Assembly (NCBI GenBank): GCA_949152475.1
Contig: OX424567.1
Location: 20,671,402 to 20,735,401 of the forward strand
Direction of reading: 5' to 3'
From: Terebella lapidaria
Lineage: Eukaryota > Annelida > Polychaeta > Terebellida > Terebellidae
Length of the DNA stretch: 64,000 nt
A program made the position numbers and the translations under genes. Position 1 is the first letter of the stretch. Each line of letters opens with the position of its first letter. Below the pieces are notes generated by a model. It worked only from the letters and a program-made list of their open reading frames with translations. It was not told the DNA's origin and did not search any database. This document shows, one piece after another, positions 21,801 through 32,300 of the stretch.

Positions 21801-23981
21801 TGGCTACTGAACTTTCGGGATGCGGAAGGAATGATCGCTAGATGGGCAGCTCGCATCGCCAGCTACGCCTTCAGGTGTGAGGTCCGACCGGGAGTACAAC
21901 ACGGGAATGCAGACGGGATGTCCAGATGCCGACAGTGCCGGAGACCGGATTGTCCCGCCCCTCGCCACACCACAAGACCCGAAGGAGAAGAGGAGGCCTG
22001 TCCGACTCAGGAGGAGTGTCCCCTACCCCTGGAGGACCTCTCTGACGAGGATCTGCTTCCACCGATCAGCGGAGAAGGATGGAGCCCCGGAGGACCTCAA
22101 GTTAACATCTTGCGGGAGGTCCCTGTGGAGCCCTGGACGGAGGACTACTATTGCGGAGATGGAGTCGGGATATTCCAGATCTGGGAGGTGCGCTGCCAGG
22201 AGGACCCGAGGACGACTACCCAGCCGACCGAGGAATGCCTGCCTGACCGGAGCCCCCCACAGACGGAGGAAGGAGCCAGGAGCGTCTGCAGAACCCTGCA
22301 TCAGCTCCGCCCCTCTGCCTGGGTTTGGTTTCTCCTGATGATGCTCCTCGCACTGCATGGTTTGGGACCGGAGGTTGTGGCCGGAGCAGCGATCGGCGCG
22401 ACGGCCGACGTGTGGATGCGCTGCCGAGAGGAGCCCTTCCTGGACCCATGCCCCAACCCTGTGCTCCGAGATCCAGACAAACAAATGCTAGCTGTCACGC
22501 GGGCTATGGCTACGAGAGGACGCCGGAATCCGATGGAGGGAGCCCCGGAGGCCCAGGTCCTGAATGGTTATTCCCAGGAGGACCTAGGGACCCTTCAACG
22601 AGCCGACCCTGAAGTTGGAGGCATCCTCGGGTGGAAGAATATTTTCACTGAGAGACCTGCATGGCCCGAAGTCAGAACAAAAAGTCAGCAAATGAAGACT
22701 CTGTGGCAACAGTGGGACCAGCTGGAGCTACGTGATGGGCTTCTGTACCGGCGGTACCAAGCGGCTTGCCAGAACGCACCAATCCATCAACTGGTCGTTC
22801 CACAGGTCCTGAGACGCGCCGTCATGAAGGAGGTCCACACCGGCAAGCTGATGAGTCACCAGGGAGTCACCAAAACAGTCCACCGACTAAAAGCGAGAAT
22901 GTACTGGCCGGGTATGACGAAGGACGTGGAGCGTTGGTGCCGGGAGTGCCTGAAGTGTAGTGGGAGAAAGCCGCGACCGGGGCCCAAGTACCACCCCATG
23001 GGAAATCTACCGGTAGGCGATCGGCTAGAAAGGGTGGCCATGGACATTTTGGAGCCTGGAACGATCACCAATTCTGGGAACCGGTATATACTGGTCGTGG
23101 GTGATTATTTCACCAAGTGGACTGAGGCCTACGCTCTACCCAACCATGAGGCTCAGACGGTGGCGGACGTCTTTGTGACTGAGTTCGTGTGCCGCCTGGG
23201 AATGCCAGCCAAGATACACACCGACCAGGGACGAGAGTTCGAGAGTAAGCTTTTCCTTGAGATGATCAAGATCCTAGGAGGGGAGAAGACTCGGACGACC
23301 CCTTATCACGCCAAATCAGACGGGATGGTCGAGCGATTCAACCGGACCCTGCTGAACCTTCTGGCCGTGGTCGTGGACGAGAACCATGACGACTGGGACG
23401 ACCATCTGCCCTACGTGATGGCGACTTATAGAACCTCAGTACACGAAAGCACCGGGTGTACACCATTTCGAATGATGATGGGACGGGAGGCAACCACCCC
23501 ATTGGACCTGAGGTACCGGACGAAACCGGACGATTTGGGAGGACCAGTCCCCGAGTGTGCGTCCGAATACGTCGAATGGGTGAAGGAAGCCACCATACAA
23601 GCTCACGAGACTGCCCGAGAGTGCCTGAAGACGGCTACGGTGCGACAAAAGCGCCATCATGACATAAAATCAGCCGCTCGACATTTTCCGGTGGGCACCT
23701 GGGTGATGTATTGGTACCCTCCAAAGGCTAGACCAAAACTAGGACTAGGGTGGACGGGACCTTATCTCGTTGTGAAGTCTCATCTCGGATGGATGGTGTC
23801 CATACAAGATCGACCCGGTGGCAAGATTAAAGATGTCCACATTGACAATATAAAAAGGTGCTGGTTCACCCCTGAAACCGACGCCTGGATACCCAATCCG
23901 GACGATGTGACCCCAGTCCGGACCCCCAGTGATGACGAGGGACGAGTGGAAAACAGCGGGAATGCAGTCCAAACGATGTAA
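18855..23981 (+). CDS. pol: Pol polyprotein: protease, reverse transcriptase, RNase H, integrase
   Basis: 1,708 residues from the first ATG. The frame also stays open upstream across the gag stop, so it may be reached by -1 frameshifting. Visible in order: 18-residue tandem repeats near residues 75-145; aspartic protease active site VDTGAS near 287; reverse transcriptase with FCVDYRRLN near 660 and catalytic YLDD near 760; RNase H starting DTDASGYG near 909; a hydrophobic stretch near 1153-1180; integrase with an HHCC zinc-binding region near 1325-1370 and a DDE core (Asp in MDILEPG, Asp in TDQGREF, Glu in MVERFNR, roughly 1395-1490); and a C-terminal GPY-type module near 1635. No disabling stop or frameshift was seen. 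The protein would copy element RNA and integrate the cDNA. Confidence 0.95.
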   Translation: MGHWQVCARLHRREARRRREEHIARGEFLVSQIFNRFFRCASEVTGWAQEELEDRILDYLEGKPVNTDGSANVQQTDGAVERLMPRGDVKEMQTDGAVERLMTRGDVDEMQTDGAVERLMTRGDVDEMQTDGAVERLGTHGDINEVSASSKENQQVTTLRLEAAKQQGPPYATEPQAAVKEETEGRWSGMTKGPAQQLLLVDDSLLIRSGGSEGSDSLKTDREDQGGASLWVDDSVLIQGGVPEESGSSLKIDRNGQVVSLSAGARGTLAWYAACHVMGKATRMLVDTGASSTVLDECLFDQMDDEHKAMIRQTRIRLRAATGDYLQVQGEMTVQLLLGTRLVSADVLVAKLGIPGVLGLDVLQQIGGQLDLRKGEWQVGDTTVVMSSGHEDAVYTLVTEETVVLPPFSEMMVDLKLTGSEGGVPKAGLVQSAREPLEDDPLVVGRALVRPRGRLVPVVLLNAGAGACTVLMGTILAELHGIEAVIDLGFRPDGGKTTQNEPKREQWYREESGREHEPLTPNSTKWRNRTPEQPETRVHAMHAESSTKTPECPEHLEPLLEGMHPNLTEKEVEVVSDLLRRHQQVFMGPDGRLGRTSLAKHVIDTGDHPPIKQPLRRAPYYQQELIEDEVDKMLKADVVEPSDSPWSSPIVLVKKKDGALRFCVDYRRLNDVTRKDAYPLPRVDESFDTLSGGRYFSTLDLASGYWQVEMDDRDKEKTAFTTRSGLYQFKVMPFGLATAPATFERLMELALRGLQWKRCLIYLDDVVCLGKTFQEAVDNLEDVFRRLQAAGLKLKPAKCELFRQQVNFLGHVVSDRGIQCDPAKVEAVTKMVPPTTLTELRSFLGFVGYYRRFIPDFATRAGPLNHLLKKEVNYHWSEAHQQAFEALRQPLTEHPLLVYPDMDQEFILDTDASGYGVGGVLSQVQDGRERVIAYASRTLRDTQRNYCTTKRELLAVVSMIHHFRHFLWGRAFLLRTDHASLKWLLNFRDAEGMIARWAARIASYAFRCEVRPGVQHGNADGMSRCRQCRRPDCPAPRHTTRPEGEEEACPTQEECPLPLEDLSDEDLLPPISGEGWSPGGPQVNILREVPVEPWTEDYYCGDGVGIFQIWEVRCQEDPRTTTQPTEECLPDRSPPQTEEGARSVCRTLHQLRPSAWVWFLLMMLLALHGLGPEVVAGAAIGATADVWMRCREEPFLDPCPNPVLRDPDKQMLAVTRAMATRGRRNPMEGAPEAQVLNGYSQEDLGTLQRADPEVGGILGWKNIFTERPAWPEVRTKSQQMKTLWQQWDQLELRDGLLYRRYQAACQNAPIHQLVVPQVLRRAVMKEVHTGKLMSHQGVTKTVHRLKARMYWPGMTKDVERWCRECLKCSGRKPRPGPKYHPMGNLPVGDRLERVAMDILEPGTITNSGNRYILVVGDYFTKWTEAYALPNHEAQTVADVFVTEFVCRLGMPAKIHTDQGREFESKLFLEMIKILGGEKTRTTPYHAKSDGMVERFNRTLLNLLAVVVDENHDDWDDHLPYVMATYRTSVHESTGCTPFRMMMGREATTPLDLRYRTKPDDLGGPVPECASEYVEWVKEATIQAHETARECLKTATVRQKRHHDIKSAARHFPVGTWVMYWYPPKARPKLGLGWTGPYLVVKSHLGWMVSIQDRPGGKIKDVHIDNIKRCWFTPETDAWIPNPDDVTPVRTPSDDEGRVENSGNAVQTM
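19080..19290 (+). repeat. 54-bp coding tandem repeat in pol
   Basis: Four near-identical 54-bp units encode QTDGAVERLMTRGDVDEM-type 18-residue repeats upstream of the protease. The middle copies are almost identical, which indicates recent expansion. Function is unknown; it may be a spacer between Gag and protease. Confidence 0.9.
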
Positions 23982-23995
23982 ACGATGACGGGAGC

Positions 23996-24110
23996 GTTCG
24001 CGGAAGAACCGTTCGCGGAAGCAGCGTTCGCGGAAGCAGCGTTCGCGGAAGTACCGTTCGCGGAAGCACGTTCGCGGAAGCAGCGTTCGCGGAAGAACCG
24101 TTCGCGGAAG
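23996..24110 (+). promoter_or_regulatory. Phased array of eight GTTCGCGGAAG motifs
   Basis: Eight exact copies of GTTCGCGGAAG start at 23996, 24011, 24026, 24041, 24056, 24070, 24085 and 24100, that is every 15 bp with one 14-bp step. The array begins 14 bp after the pol stop and ends about 70 bp before a TATA box. The core TTCGCGGAA fits the TTCN3GAA pattern bound by STAT proteins and also contains an ETS-type GGAA core. Which protein binds it, if any, is unknown. Confidence 0.8.
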
Positions 24111-24178
24111 CAAGCGAAAAACGTTATTTCGTTCCACGACAATGCTTTTTCCCCCAGATCCCTGGTCCGCGCCTTTTC

Positions 24179-24186
24179 TATATAAG
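24179..24186 (+). promoter_or_regulatory. TATA box of a putative internal promoter
   Basis: TATATAAG, identical to the LTR TATA octamer, lies 42 bp before the third ORF's ATG. With usual spacing, transcription would start near the TCATCA at 24208, leaving a 5' leader of only about 12 nt. Confidence 0.65.
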
Positions 24187-24220
24187 CAGGCCGGCCTACG
24201 ATTCCGTCATCACTTCAACC

Positions 24221-25309
24221 ATGAACACACCAACTCTGCAGATCATTGAGATACCCGCATTTGCAGACGAAGATTTCGGGGACGTTCCAGATTTCGACTT
24301 GGCTGACTTTCTGCCCCTTGAAGTCGACAAGATGAGCGACCCACCTACCAAGCCTGACCGGAAGCGGGAGCGCTCGAGGAGCCGGGAGCGTCGTGAGGAG
24401 CCCCGAGGAGGTCGACGGTCCCCTGCCCGGAAGTTGTCCACCGAGAGAGGGCGACGCTGGTGCAGCCCCTGCCGGATCCACGTGACGGCATCCAACTTTA
24501 GCCGACACGTGGCGACCAAACACACGCAGAAGGAGGGGCGGCACCTCTGCAAGATGTGCAGCCAGCGATTCGCCCGCCGAGCTGACAGAGACCGGCATGA
24601 GACGTCGCATGCCAGCGGCAACACCCTCAAGCCAGGACGGAGGAGGACGACGACCGACACGCCCGTGTCCGACCCCCGAGATGGTCCGACTACTGTGTCT
24701 GCCCCTGAGCTGAAGACTGTCAGCTTTGCGGCCAGCGGGACGACCAGCTCCACGCCGTCAAGCCCCCGGGAGGACGCCCCCAGGTCAGAGGACGCCCCAG
24801 ACCCCGAGGACGACCCCCCGAATAGCGAAGAGGAACCGGAGTCTCAGCAGGAGCGGAGAGAGGCGGAATCCCCGGAGGCCCCCACCCCCGAGGACGACGG
24901 ACCCCCCGTTCCCAGAGACTCGGCCCCTACCTACAAGCCCCTAGACCTGAGTTGGTACCTCAAGCCCGTTCCGGAGGAGGAGGACCAACTGCGACCGTAT
25001 GTGGAGGGCCTGGGCAGAGCGGTCACTGCCGGAGAGAAGGCCCTGGAGGACCTGGCATCCACGATAGCCATGGGACGACGCCACCTCACCCAAGCGGAGG
25101 CTCGGCTCCAAGCCAAGGAGGAGCAGAGACAGCTCGAGGCCGAGGTGCTGCAGCTGCGAGGGGAGGCCTCTCAACGAGAGAAGAGCCACCGGAAGGAGCT
25201 GCGAGCCCACGTCCGAGAGACCAAGCTGCTCCGGGAACAGCTCCGAGCATATACAGACACTCGAGACAGGCTGGCGGAGACGTCCGAAAGCGAGGTGGAT
25301 CGCCAGTGA
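24221..25309 (+). CDS. Third ORF: two-zinc-finger, acidic, coiled-coil protein (putative transactivator)
   Basis: 362 residues located between pol and the 3' LTR, where an env gene would be. It has no signal peptide or membrane segment, so it is not an envelope protein. Residues 1-40 are acidic and hydrophobic (DEDFGDVPDFDLADF), like an activation domain. Residues 46-80 are Arg/Ser-rich, possibly a nuclear signal. Two C2H2 zinc fingers follow: C81, C84, H96, H101 and C110, C113, H126, H130. A Pro/Asp/Glu-rich linker comes next, and residues about 265-350 form a Lys/Glu/Leu/Arg coiled coil suited to dimerisation. It has its own upstream motif array and TATA box. The domain content fits a sequence-specific transcription factor. 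The role in driving the element's own promoters is inference. Confidence 0.85.
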   Translation: MNTPTLQIIEIPAFADEDFGDVPDFDLADFLPLEVDKMSDPPTKPDRKRERSRSRERREEPRGGRRSPARKLSTERGRRWCSPCRIHVTASNFSRHVATKHTQKEGRHLCKMCSQRFARRADRDRHETSHASGNTLKPGRRRTTTDTPVSDPRDGPTTVSAPELKTVSFAASGTTSSTPSSPREDAPRSEDAPDPEDDPPNSEEEPESQQERREAESPEAPTPEDDGPPVPRDSAPTYKPLDLSWYLKPVPEEEDQLRPYVEGLGRAVTAGEKALEDLASTIAMGRRHLTQAEARLQAKEEQRQLEAEVLQLRGEASQREKSHRKELRAHVRETKLLREQLRAYTDTRDRLAETSESEVDRQ

Positions 25310-25347
25310 AGTGGAGGGAGAGAGCCCTGTAAACAACAGACAGGCAG

Positions 25348-25393
25348 GAAAAGACGAAGAAGGAGGAAGAAGAGAAAAGAAGAGAGAGAAAGG
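25348..25393 (+). other. Long polypurine stretch before the 3' LTR
   Basis: Nearly pure A/G (AAAAGACGAAGAAGGAGG and onward) in the untranslated segment between the third ORF and the 3' LTR. It could be an accessory polypurine tract or simply low-complexity sequence. Confidence 0.5.
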
Positions 25394-25415
25394 ATCAACG
25401 GGGACGTTGATCTCC

Positions 25416-25428
25416 AGAAAGGGTGGAG
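25416..25428 (+). other. Polypurine tract for plus-strand priming
   Basis: AGAAAGGGTGGAG directly precedes the 3' LTR (which starts at 25430), the normal position of the RNase H-resistant primer. Confidence 0.7.
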
Positions 25429-25429
25429 T

Positions 25430-26325
25430 TGTAACAAAACCATGCAACTGCCGCGCTGAAACGTTCGTTAGGAACGGTCACGTGATCTACAAAGTCCACT
25501 TGCGAAGACACCGTTCGCGGAAGAACCGTTCGCGGAAGCACGATTGCGGAAGCATCATCAGCGGAAGCATCGTTCGCGGAAGAACCGTTCGCGGAAGCAC
25601 GATTGCGGAAGCATCATCAGCGGAAGCATCAGTCGCGGAAGCACCGTTCGCGGAAGAGGAGCCTTCGCGGAAGAACCGTTCGCGGACGCAGTCTTCACCA
25701 CGTGGAGAAGAGTGCGGAAGATACGTTCGCGGACGAAGATGCGCGCGCAGCCACCCTGGCTATATAAGGGAGAGCGGACGGCCGCTCTGAGAGCACTGCA
25801 ACAGCGACATCGACCGTGGGGAGATCGTCACCGCCACAGCCAAGGGACTCGACGAACTCCGTGCGGACGACTCCTTCTTCAGGGCCTTAGAGTCAACCGG
25901 GATTTAGACCGACTACCTGGAGAAACCATTCGACTAAGCGGGACGGGAAACTTCAACGGGAAGGGACAGAGAGACGCCGCCGGCTAAGAACTCTTTTTAG
26001 TTGTGCCCTCGTGCACTATTTATTTTTGAAATGTGATCATACAGTGCTCCATGTCTGAACTTCATATTTGTACGTCACGTGGGTGACCAGCCATACAATT
26101 GTAAGTTGATTTGATGTATATAAATCTTCAATTTATTTACATCTGAGTTGCTTCTTGCCTAAGTGAAGCCGGTGAGCTACGGAGTGATGATACACCAGCG
26201 TTGGGGGACACCAATTTAGTGACGGCTCTCGAATCACAACGAGCGGGAGTTACATAAAGTCTATACGATCAGAGAAACCAGGTTTTTTGGGCCACACCGA
26301 AAACAAGTCATTACCAAACGTCACA
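25430..26325 (+). repeat. 3' LTR
   Basis: 896 bp, the same length as the 5' LTR and with no difference noticed on comparison. It is followed by the CCCTC duplication. It carries the same motif cluster and a TATA box at 25761. Confidence 0.93.
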
Positions 26326-26330
26326 CCCTC
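26326..26330. repeat. Target site duplication, right
   Basis: CCCTC, matching 15309-15313. Confidence 0.9.
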
Positions 26331-29300
26331 CTTAAAACAACAGGAGCAGAACATCTCTCTTGGTTGAAATAAAATGCAATTAAACAGCGTGTAATGAGTT
26401 GGATCTACCAACCGATTGCAGCTGTGCATTTATCTGCACGTAGGCGTATTGACTGACGCAAATCGCTTGCGGGGCATATCAATGCGTGGCTACTATTGCC
26501 CTATTGTTTTGCACTTTTCATACGCCAGCAAAAATAGCAAACTGCCCGGGCACATTTGCAAGGTGTGCGTAGCATAGGCCTGCCGCTGTGCTCAGATCTA
26601 AGGTCCTGAAATATCGTATTAGCTTCACACCTACGTCTCATTCGTCGTATCTTTTGCCGACTGACATTCAGATACCAAACGGAAAATAACGAGTACAGCT
26701 GATATTGGGAACAACTAGAGGCTGCGGCAAGAAAAAAACATTCTGCTAACTGTAGGGGATCAAGGTAATACATCAAGGTGCAACGTCGTATAGTATTAGA
26801 AACCTATCAGGCAAACTAACAACCCGGCCCAGCAAACAGCCTGGTACACGTATTTATAACGACGTGCAAAACATAAGTATACATGTACATCTGCCACGGA
26901 CAGGAAAACAAGTGTTCCTTATCTATATTTCTGATTATAAACCACATTGCATGCAACAAAAGCAACAATAGCGTCTTAGCTAATTAGTTTCCAGTATGGC
27001 CTGGTTTCGTTGACGGATGAAAAGTTGACTTCGTATTAAGTTTCAGTTAATAAATAACATGCCTTTGGAGTTGTTAACGCTTTTTGCAACGTAATCGAAA
27101 TAACTCTTTCACGAACGAAGTATCTGTGCCGCTGGTACCCAAACACGTAGGTATGTACATGTTACCGTTAGCGTCGACATTAGTTAGGCATTTTGTGTTG
27201 ATTATCTATGCAACAGCAGCCGCGCAGCAGTTTTCTGCAATAATCAACGGCTGTCTAGAGAATACCACCTATTTCAGGCCCATGGGTCCCGACTCGGCAA
27301 TTACTACTGTATTCACTAAGAGAGCTAAAATAACGATATAAGAAACTTCAGAAATTTGCAAAAGAAATTCGCGAGGACAAAATTTAAAAACACAGACAAA
27401 ATACAATTTTTCAGTGGCAGCTGTACTTTGCAATCTTCGACATGGCTGAGGAGACTGCCTGCAATAACAATAATGCAGACAGTTATGTCGAAAACCAAAA
27501 ATAGCTGGAGCTTTTATGATCACCAGTGTGCCGCGTGCTAAAATATACACTGGTTGCCACACATAGATGTGTATGTTAATCTATCACTGCTAGAATAAAC
27601 ATCCAGATGCAGTATTTATTATTTTTAATAAATTGATACTCAGACAGTAGCCTACTACTTTCGAAGTTGTAACGCATTGGTCGAAGGCAGCTTACTTGAC
27701 TTACAGCAAAATTGCGGGTTTAATCCTGGATTTCAGTATTCTCTATTACTGGAAGACGAAGAATCCGTGAGGCGAACGTCCCAGCGACATAGCAACACCT
27801 ATACTCCAGCGGTACCACCTTAGTCCTGGCAAGAATCTCTCCGGAGTTTGGCTGACACGAAATCTACCGTACGTCGTCAATCCAAACTGTGATAGATCTA
27901 TTGCGTGTCTTGATCAGCACTTATGAAAGCTTCTACGCGCGTACGGAAGAAGCCAATTTGAAGAAACTTATATCGAAAATTGAGCAGCCATCGAAAAGAG
28001 GAAGACAACGAGCAAGATGGTATTGCTCGCTAACTGCCAGCAGCAGAAGCAAGGCGGTGTATTTTTTCTCCCCGTTTTCTTTGGCTGATGTAGCAATGGC
28101 CAGGTCGAAGGAGGGGACACGGCTGGAGGCTCCTGGAGCACTCCCTGATCGCTCCTCAGTCAGTCACCTCGTCCATGTACACGGCCAGCTCGCCGCACCT
28201 CGCTTTCCAATTTTACTTCCACTGGCGGGAGCGAAATATGCGTGGTGTTCCACGGCTAAATATATCGTGGCGATCGAATTCGATCCGGGCTCTGGTTGGT
28301 AGGTTGTGGTACTCGGTTATGGGGACGTTGGTTGCCATTGCGCATGCAGTCCCAACAGCGCACAGGTACAAATCTTCTTCTAGCTGATATTATTACCATT
28401 TCCCTTGGCCTGATCCCGATTGCAACTGTGTTGGGCAAAAAGACCGGCGGGATCATCCTACACCCAATATTAATCGGGAGAATTTAATTCCTCTGCCCTA
28501 TAGATGTTGCCTAGCATATTGGTAGCGCACGAATTTTATCTGCGAGCAGTAGATCTCCGCCAATGTAAAAAGAGACAGATAATAACTGCTGCTTGAGCTG
28601 ATCGTTCTATCAAGATTCAGACAGATTCTCCTAGCGGGACTTGACCAGACTTTTTACACCGGATTGGAAAACGTTAGTCGTAATTTGGGCCGTTACATTA
28701 CATTTACATGTACAGATCATGTTTTGAACAATGTTTAGGCTGACAGCTGAAAGATAAATCAATTAGGAACTCCACTTGTTTTCTCATTCAAGTGGCGATT
28801 AGCTGGTACAAAAACTGTAATGGAACATTAGATAGATATATATTACACGTCAAATTTTTATGGTTTTAATTGATCCATTGGTTGATAAAGTAGGACACAG
28901 AAGTGGCTGCACCAATTAGATTATAATGGGAAACACAGGTTATAGAACCCTTTACATCTTCAAATTGACAGTACATACACACATCTGCATCTGTCATATT
29001 TTCTGTAGCTCATATAGGTTGATATAGTGAGCATATCACTGCTTGGTCGGACATAATCGGTTTGATAATCCATTTAACGTGAACACCGTACCAAAATAAC
29101 ACCCGTGAATAAGCCACTCATGGTTAATTAATGAATGACCTTATGTATGGAGGTTCCCGGTACAACAGTACTCGGTCTGACCCCCGATCTGAGAGGATCA
29201 GCTCGCCTGCAAACACAGGACTTTTGTTACCTGAATACCAACGCCGCTGTGTTGTAAGACATGGTATTTGAAGGTTGTTTACTTGGGCTGGCAACACTTC

Positions 29301-32300
29301 GATCAGTCTCACTGCTTGCGAAATTTCGTACTTTCTTTTGTGTTGTTTTTGTTTCACTTGAGTGCCGTCTCCAGTTGTAACCATCGCGGTAATTCTGTAA
29401 AATCTCAATCATATACCATGTACCCAATTCAAGGTCACCAAAAGAAGCACCAAATATGACTAACCACATATTCATAATACATATATTTAACTTTATTATC
29501 CAAGAGTCAAATCACACATCTTGAAAATATACGTCAGTTTGAGCACTCAAGGTCGTCTGAAGTCAAGTTCAAGGCTACCAATAGATGACCCGAAAATGAC
29601 TTTCCATATACTCACTAATACAAACCTGACCTCTATCTTCAAACGTTCAGTCTCAAATTGGGGAATCTACACTTATTGTTGTAGCTGTGACGTTGAGACT
29701 AAGCACTCAAGAGCAACAGGTCGAGTTGGAGGTCACCACATTATGTATACGTCACATACAAAAGATATATGTTTCAGGCGTTTTCTCTAATGGGCAATGC
29801 ATGACTACACAGCTTGCTGTAGCCACAACCTCAAGTTTGAGTACTCGAGGAGCTCCAGCCACAACCTCAAGTTTGCGTACTCGAGGAGATGATGTCATTT
29901 CAAAGATCACCAGAAGATGCACCACCCATGACCTTCTATATCCCATGCTACAAATCTACACTCTTTTTTCAAGTGTTCAGCCTCCAAAATACACCACTAT
30001 CACGAAGTGGTAGTATATGAACATGTCCCATGCAAAAACAGAAAACATTTTATTAGACAGGTTTTGATACAATAGCCATTTAGAGGTAGTACATTGATCA
30101 CAACACCTTATTAATGTGGCCATTTTGCTCAAAGATTGCGATAGGAGTTTTTCCGTACACCATACCTACCTGTTTTGGCTGCTTCACGTTCGAAGTTCGT
30201 CCGTCTCCTTGGAGAGGCATTGTCTTCTCTCACTCCACCATACTGTATCATTGGCAATGACGTCACACCCTCGGTCTCGTCATGTCAAAGCTTTCTTTGA
30301 CTTGTCTCAGAGCTGTCAAGGCGAGAGGACGACGGTCGGCACAGTCAAGTGTTCCTCATTCCCTTTGTCTGGCTAGAGGGTTTAGCGAGGACCCCGGGGA
30401 CAATTCGGGGCCCAGAAGGGAGGCTGCTTTGATCCGGGGGCTGACGCCCCAATAGATTGGTAGTCTCTCGCCCTGGGATGGTACGTACAGGCTCTGGCAG
30501 ACCGCCGGGCTATCCGGGGTTCTATCCCCATGGTGGACCGCCGGCAAGGCCGGCCAGCAACACGCCCACGTGTGCGTATTCCGGAAGCCGCCCGAACTTG
30601 TTCAGCGGACTATCACCTGGTCGTAGTGACCATGTCGTGACTGTGCTCAGATGTGGGGCGCTTGCGCCCTAGGTAGCAGATAACTTTGTTTTGGATCATC
30701 AAAATAATTTGAATTGTATATCTTTCCATTTGAAATAAAAACATATTTTTCTTTGCCCATAACTTCGTTCGAGATTGTCGAAAGAAATTGAATTGTATAT
30801 TTTTCCATTTGGGCCCGTTAAAAAATTACGCTTTTTAAAGGAAAATTTAAGCCCACCCCCCTGTAACGCTAGTCCATACACTCCCTCCGTTACGCTACCG
30901 CTACCCCCCCCCCCCCCCCCACCCGCGCTGACCACGGTATTGATAACTTATAAAAATGACCCTCCACCCTCCAACCACTGAGGTGGTTCACTGTTCCAAA
31001 CCATGTCATGTTGGGTGTGAATTAATGCCTTGTAAGCCATGGATGTTGTTTGGTCTTTTTTAGTGTGATTATTTGGGACCATCAATTTCATTTTATTTTA
31101 TTTATATTGATAATTTATTACATTTTAATTAAACACATGGATTGGATTCTGAGTTTATCTTACTTCATGCATGTACGAGTTTGGGAATTAATTGTATTTT
31201 TACGATAAAAAAGTGTGTTACGTAACACCGTCCCGTGGAAACATCCCCCCCACACACACACACACACCCGTTACGTAATTTTTTAACGCCCCCTTTGGCA
31301 TAACACCATAATTCTTTTTCTTCACCAAATTTCAGATATCTATCTTCAAAACTTGAAAAACTGACAATATAGCCCAATATTAAATTTCACCTCAAACATG
31401 AAATTTGCCCTTCTAAACACAATTCGGGAAATTATTCGATGTTTCAATTGCACGGTACGTATTCTGGCTCAGAAACATCACAACTGGTGCCCTCCTCTTT
31501 GGCATCATCTCCAAATTTGCTTGAATTCTGGTAAAGGATTGATCGCATGTGATGATCATGAACCTGGAATCGACCAGCTGTCCATTCACCTATAATGTAA
31601 ATATAAAGGTAACAAATTCAGAACTTTACACACTTCCAATCAAGGTGAGAATTTGCCTTTCTGATTGTTAGCCATCAAGGATTACCAACCGAGATTCCGT
31701 TTCTTATTGAACAATGTTAAAATTGTTAAAATAATCGTTTTCATATGTCATTTTCCGACCTTTTGTCATTTTCCGACCTACATTTTGTATTTCAAAATAC
31801 ACTCACAACAGGGCGAGTGAAAGGAGTATGCTCTACAGCAAATAGCTAGTGATGCTAAAACTCACGGGTGATATGCACTCGGGTGCACCGAAATGTTTGG
31901 GATTATGGATGTTCAGCTCATTGTATTCATCTCACAGAATGAATAGCCTTATATATTCTCATTATTTGACCACAACAAAGTATTATACATACGCAGCAAC
32001 CAGTGTTTTTTAAGCGGAAGACCCGAATGTTCGTTTTGGTGAAACGTATAAAATGATTTATCTAATTATCAAATTGCACAGCTTCTGTGATATTATTATG
32101 AAACCATGTCTCGATTCATCATCCATGAGTATGTGTGTGTGTGTGTGTGTGCTAGCAAAGTTTTAGGTCAGGGGATTGTTTTGTCTTGGAAATTTTGTTC
32201 CCTTTACTTTCACATTATAAGTCAATGGAAAAGTGTTCCACTGTATACAGTCACTGGTATGTTACGTGCAATCAGTCCTTACTGTAACCAATGGGGGAGG

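Larger units (their letters stand above)
15314..26325 (+). mobile_element. Complete Ty3/gypsy LTR retrotransposon with a third ORF
   Basis: An 11,012-bp element with 896-bp LTRs starting TGTAACA and ending CGTCACA, flanked by the 5-bp target duplication CCCTC. It carries gag, pol with protease-RT-RNase H-integrase order (so Ty3/gypsy rather than Ty1/copia), and an extra ORF between pol and the 3' LTR. The two LTRs look identical wherever compared, including two long frames that translate identically in both. All three ORFs are uninterrupted. This indicates a very recent insertion that may still be active. Its GC-rich sequence contrasts sharply with the AT-rich flanks. Confidence 0.95.

Noticed and set aside
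24221..25309. Envelope gene in the third ORF position
   Set aside because: There is no signal peptide, no transmembrane segment and no cysteine-rich ectodomain; the C2H2 fingers and coiled coil indicate a nuclear protein.
27889..28302. 137-codon ORF in the CpG-richer block
   Set aside because: No recognisable domain, no repeat or splice support, and biased composition; it may overlap an unannotated promoter instead.
30370..30670. tRNA-like or SINE-like GC-rich block with a GGTTCTATCCC box-B-like sequence
   Set aside because: No convincing box A at the right distance, and no cloverleaf could be drawn.
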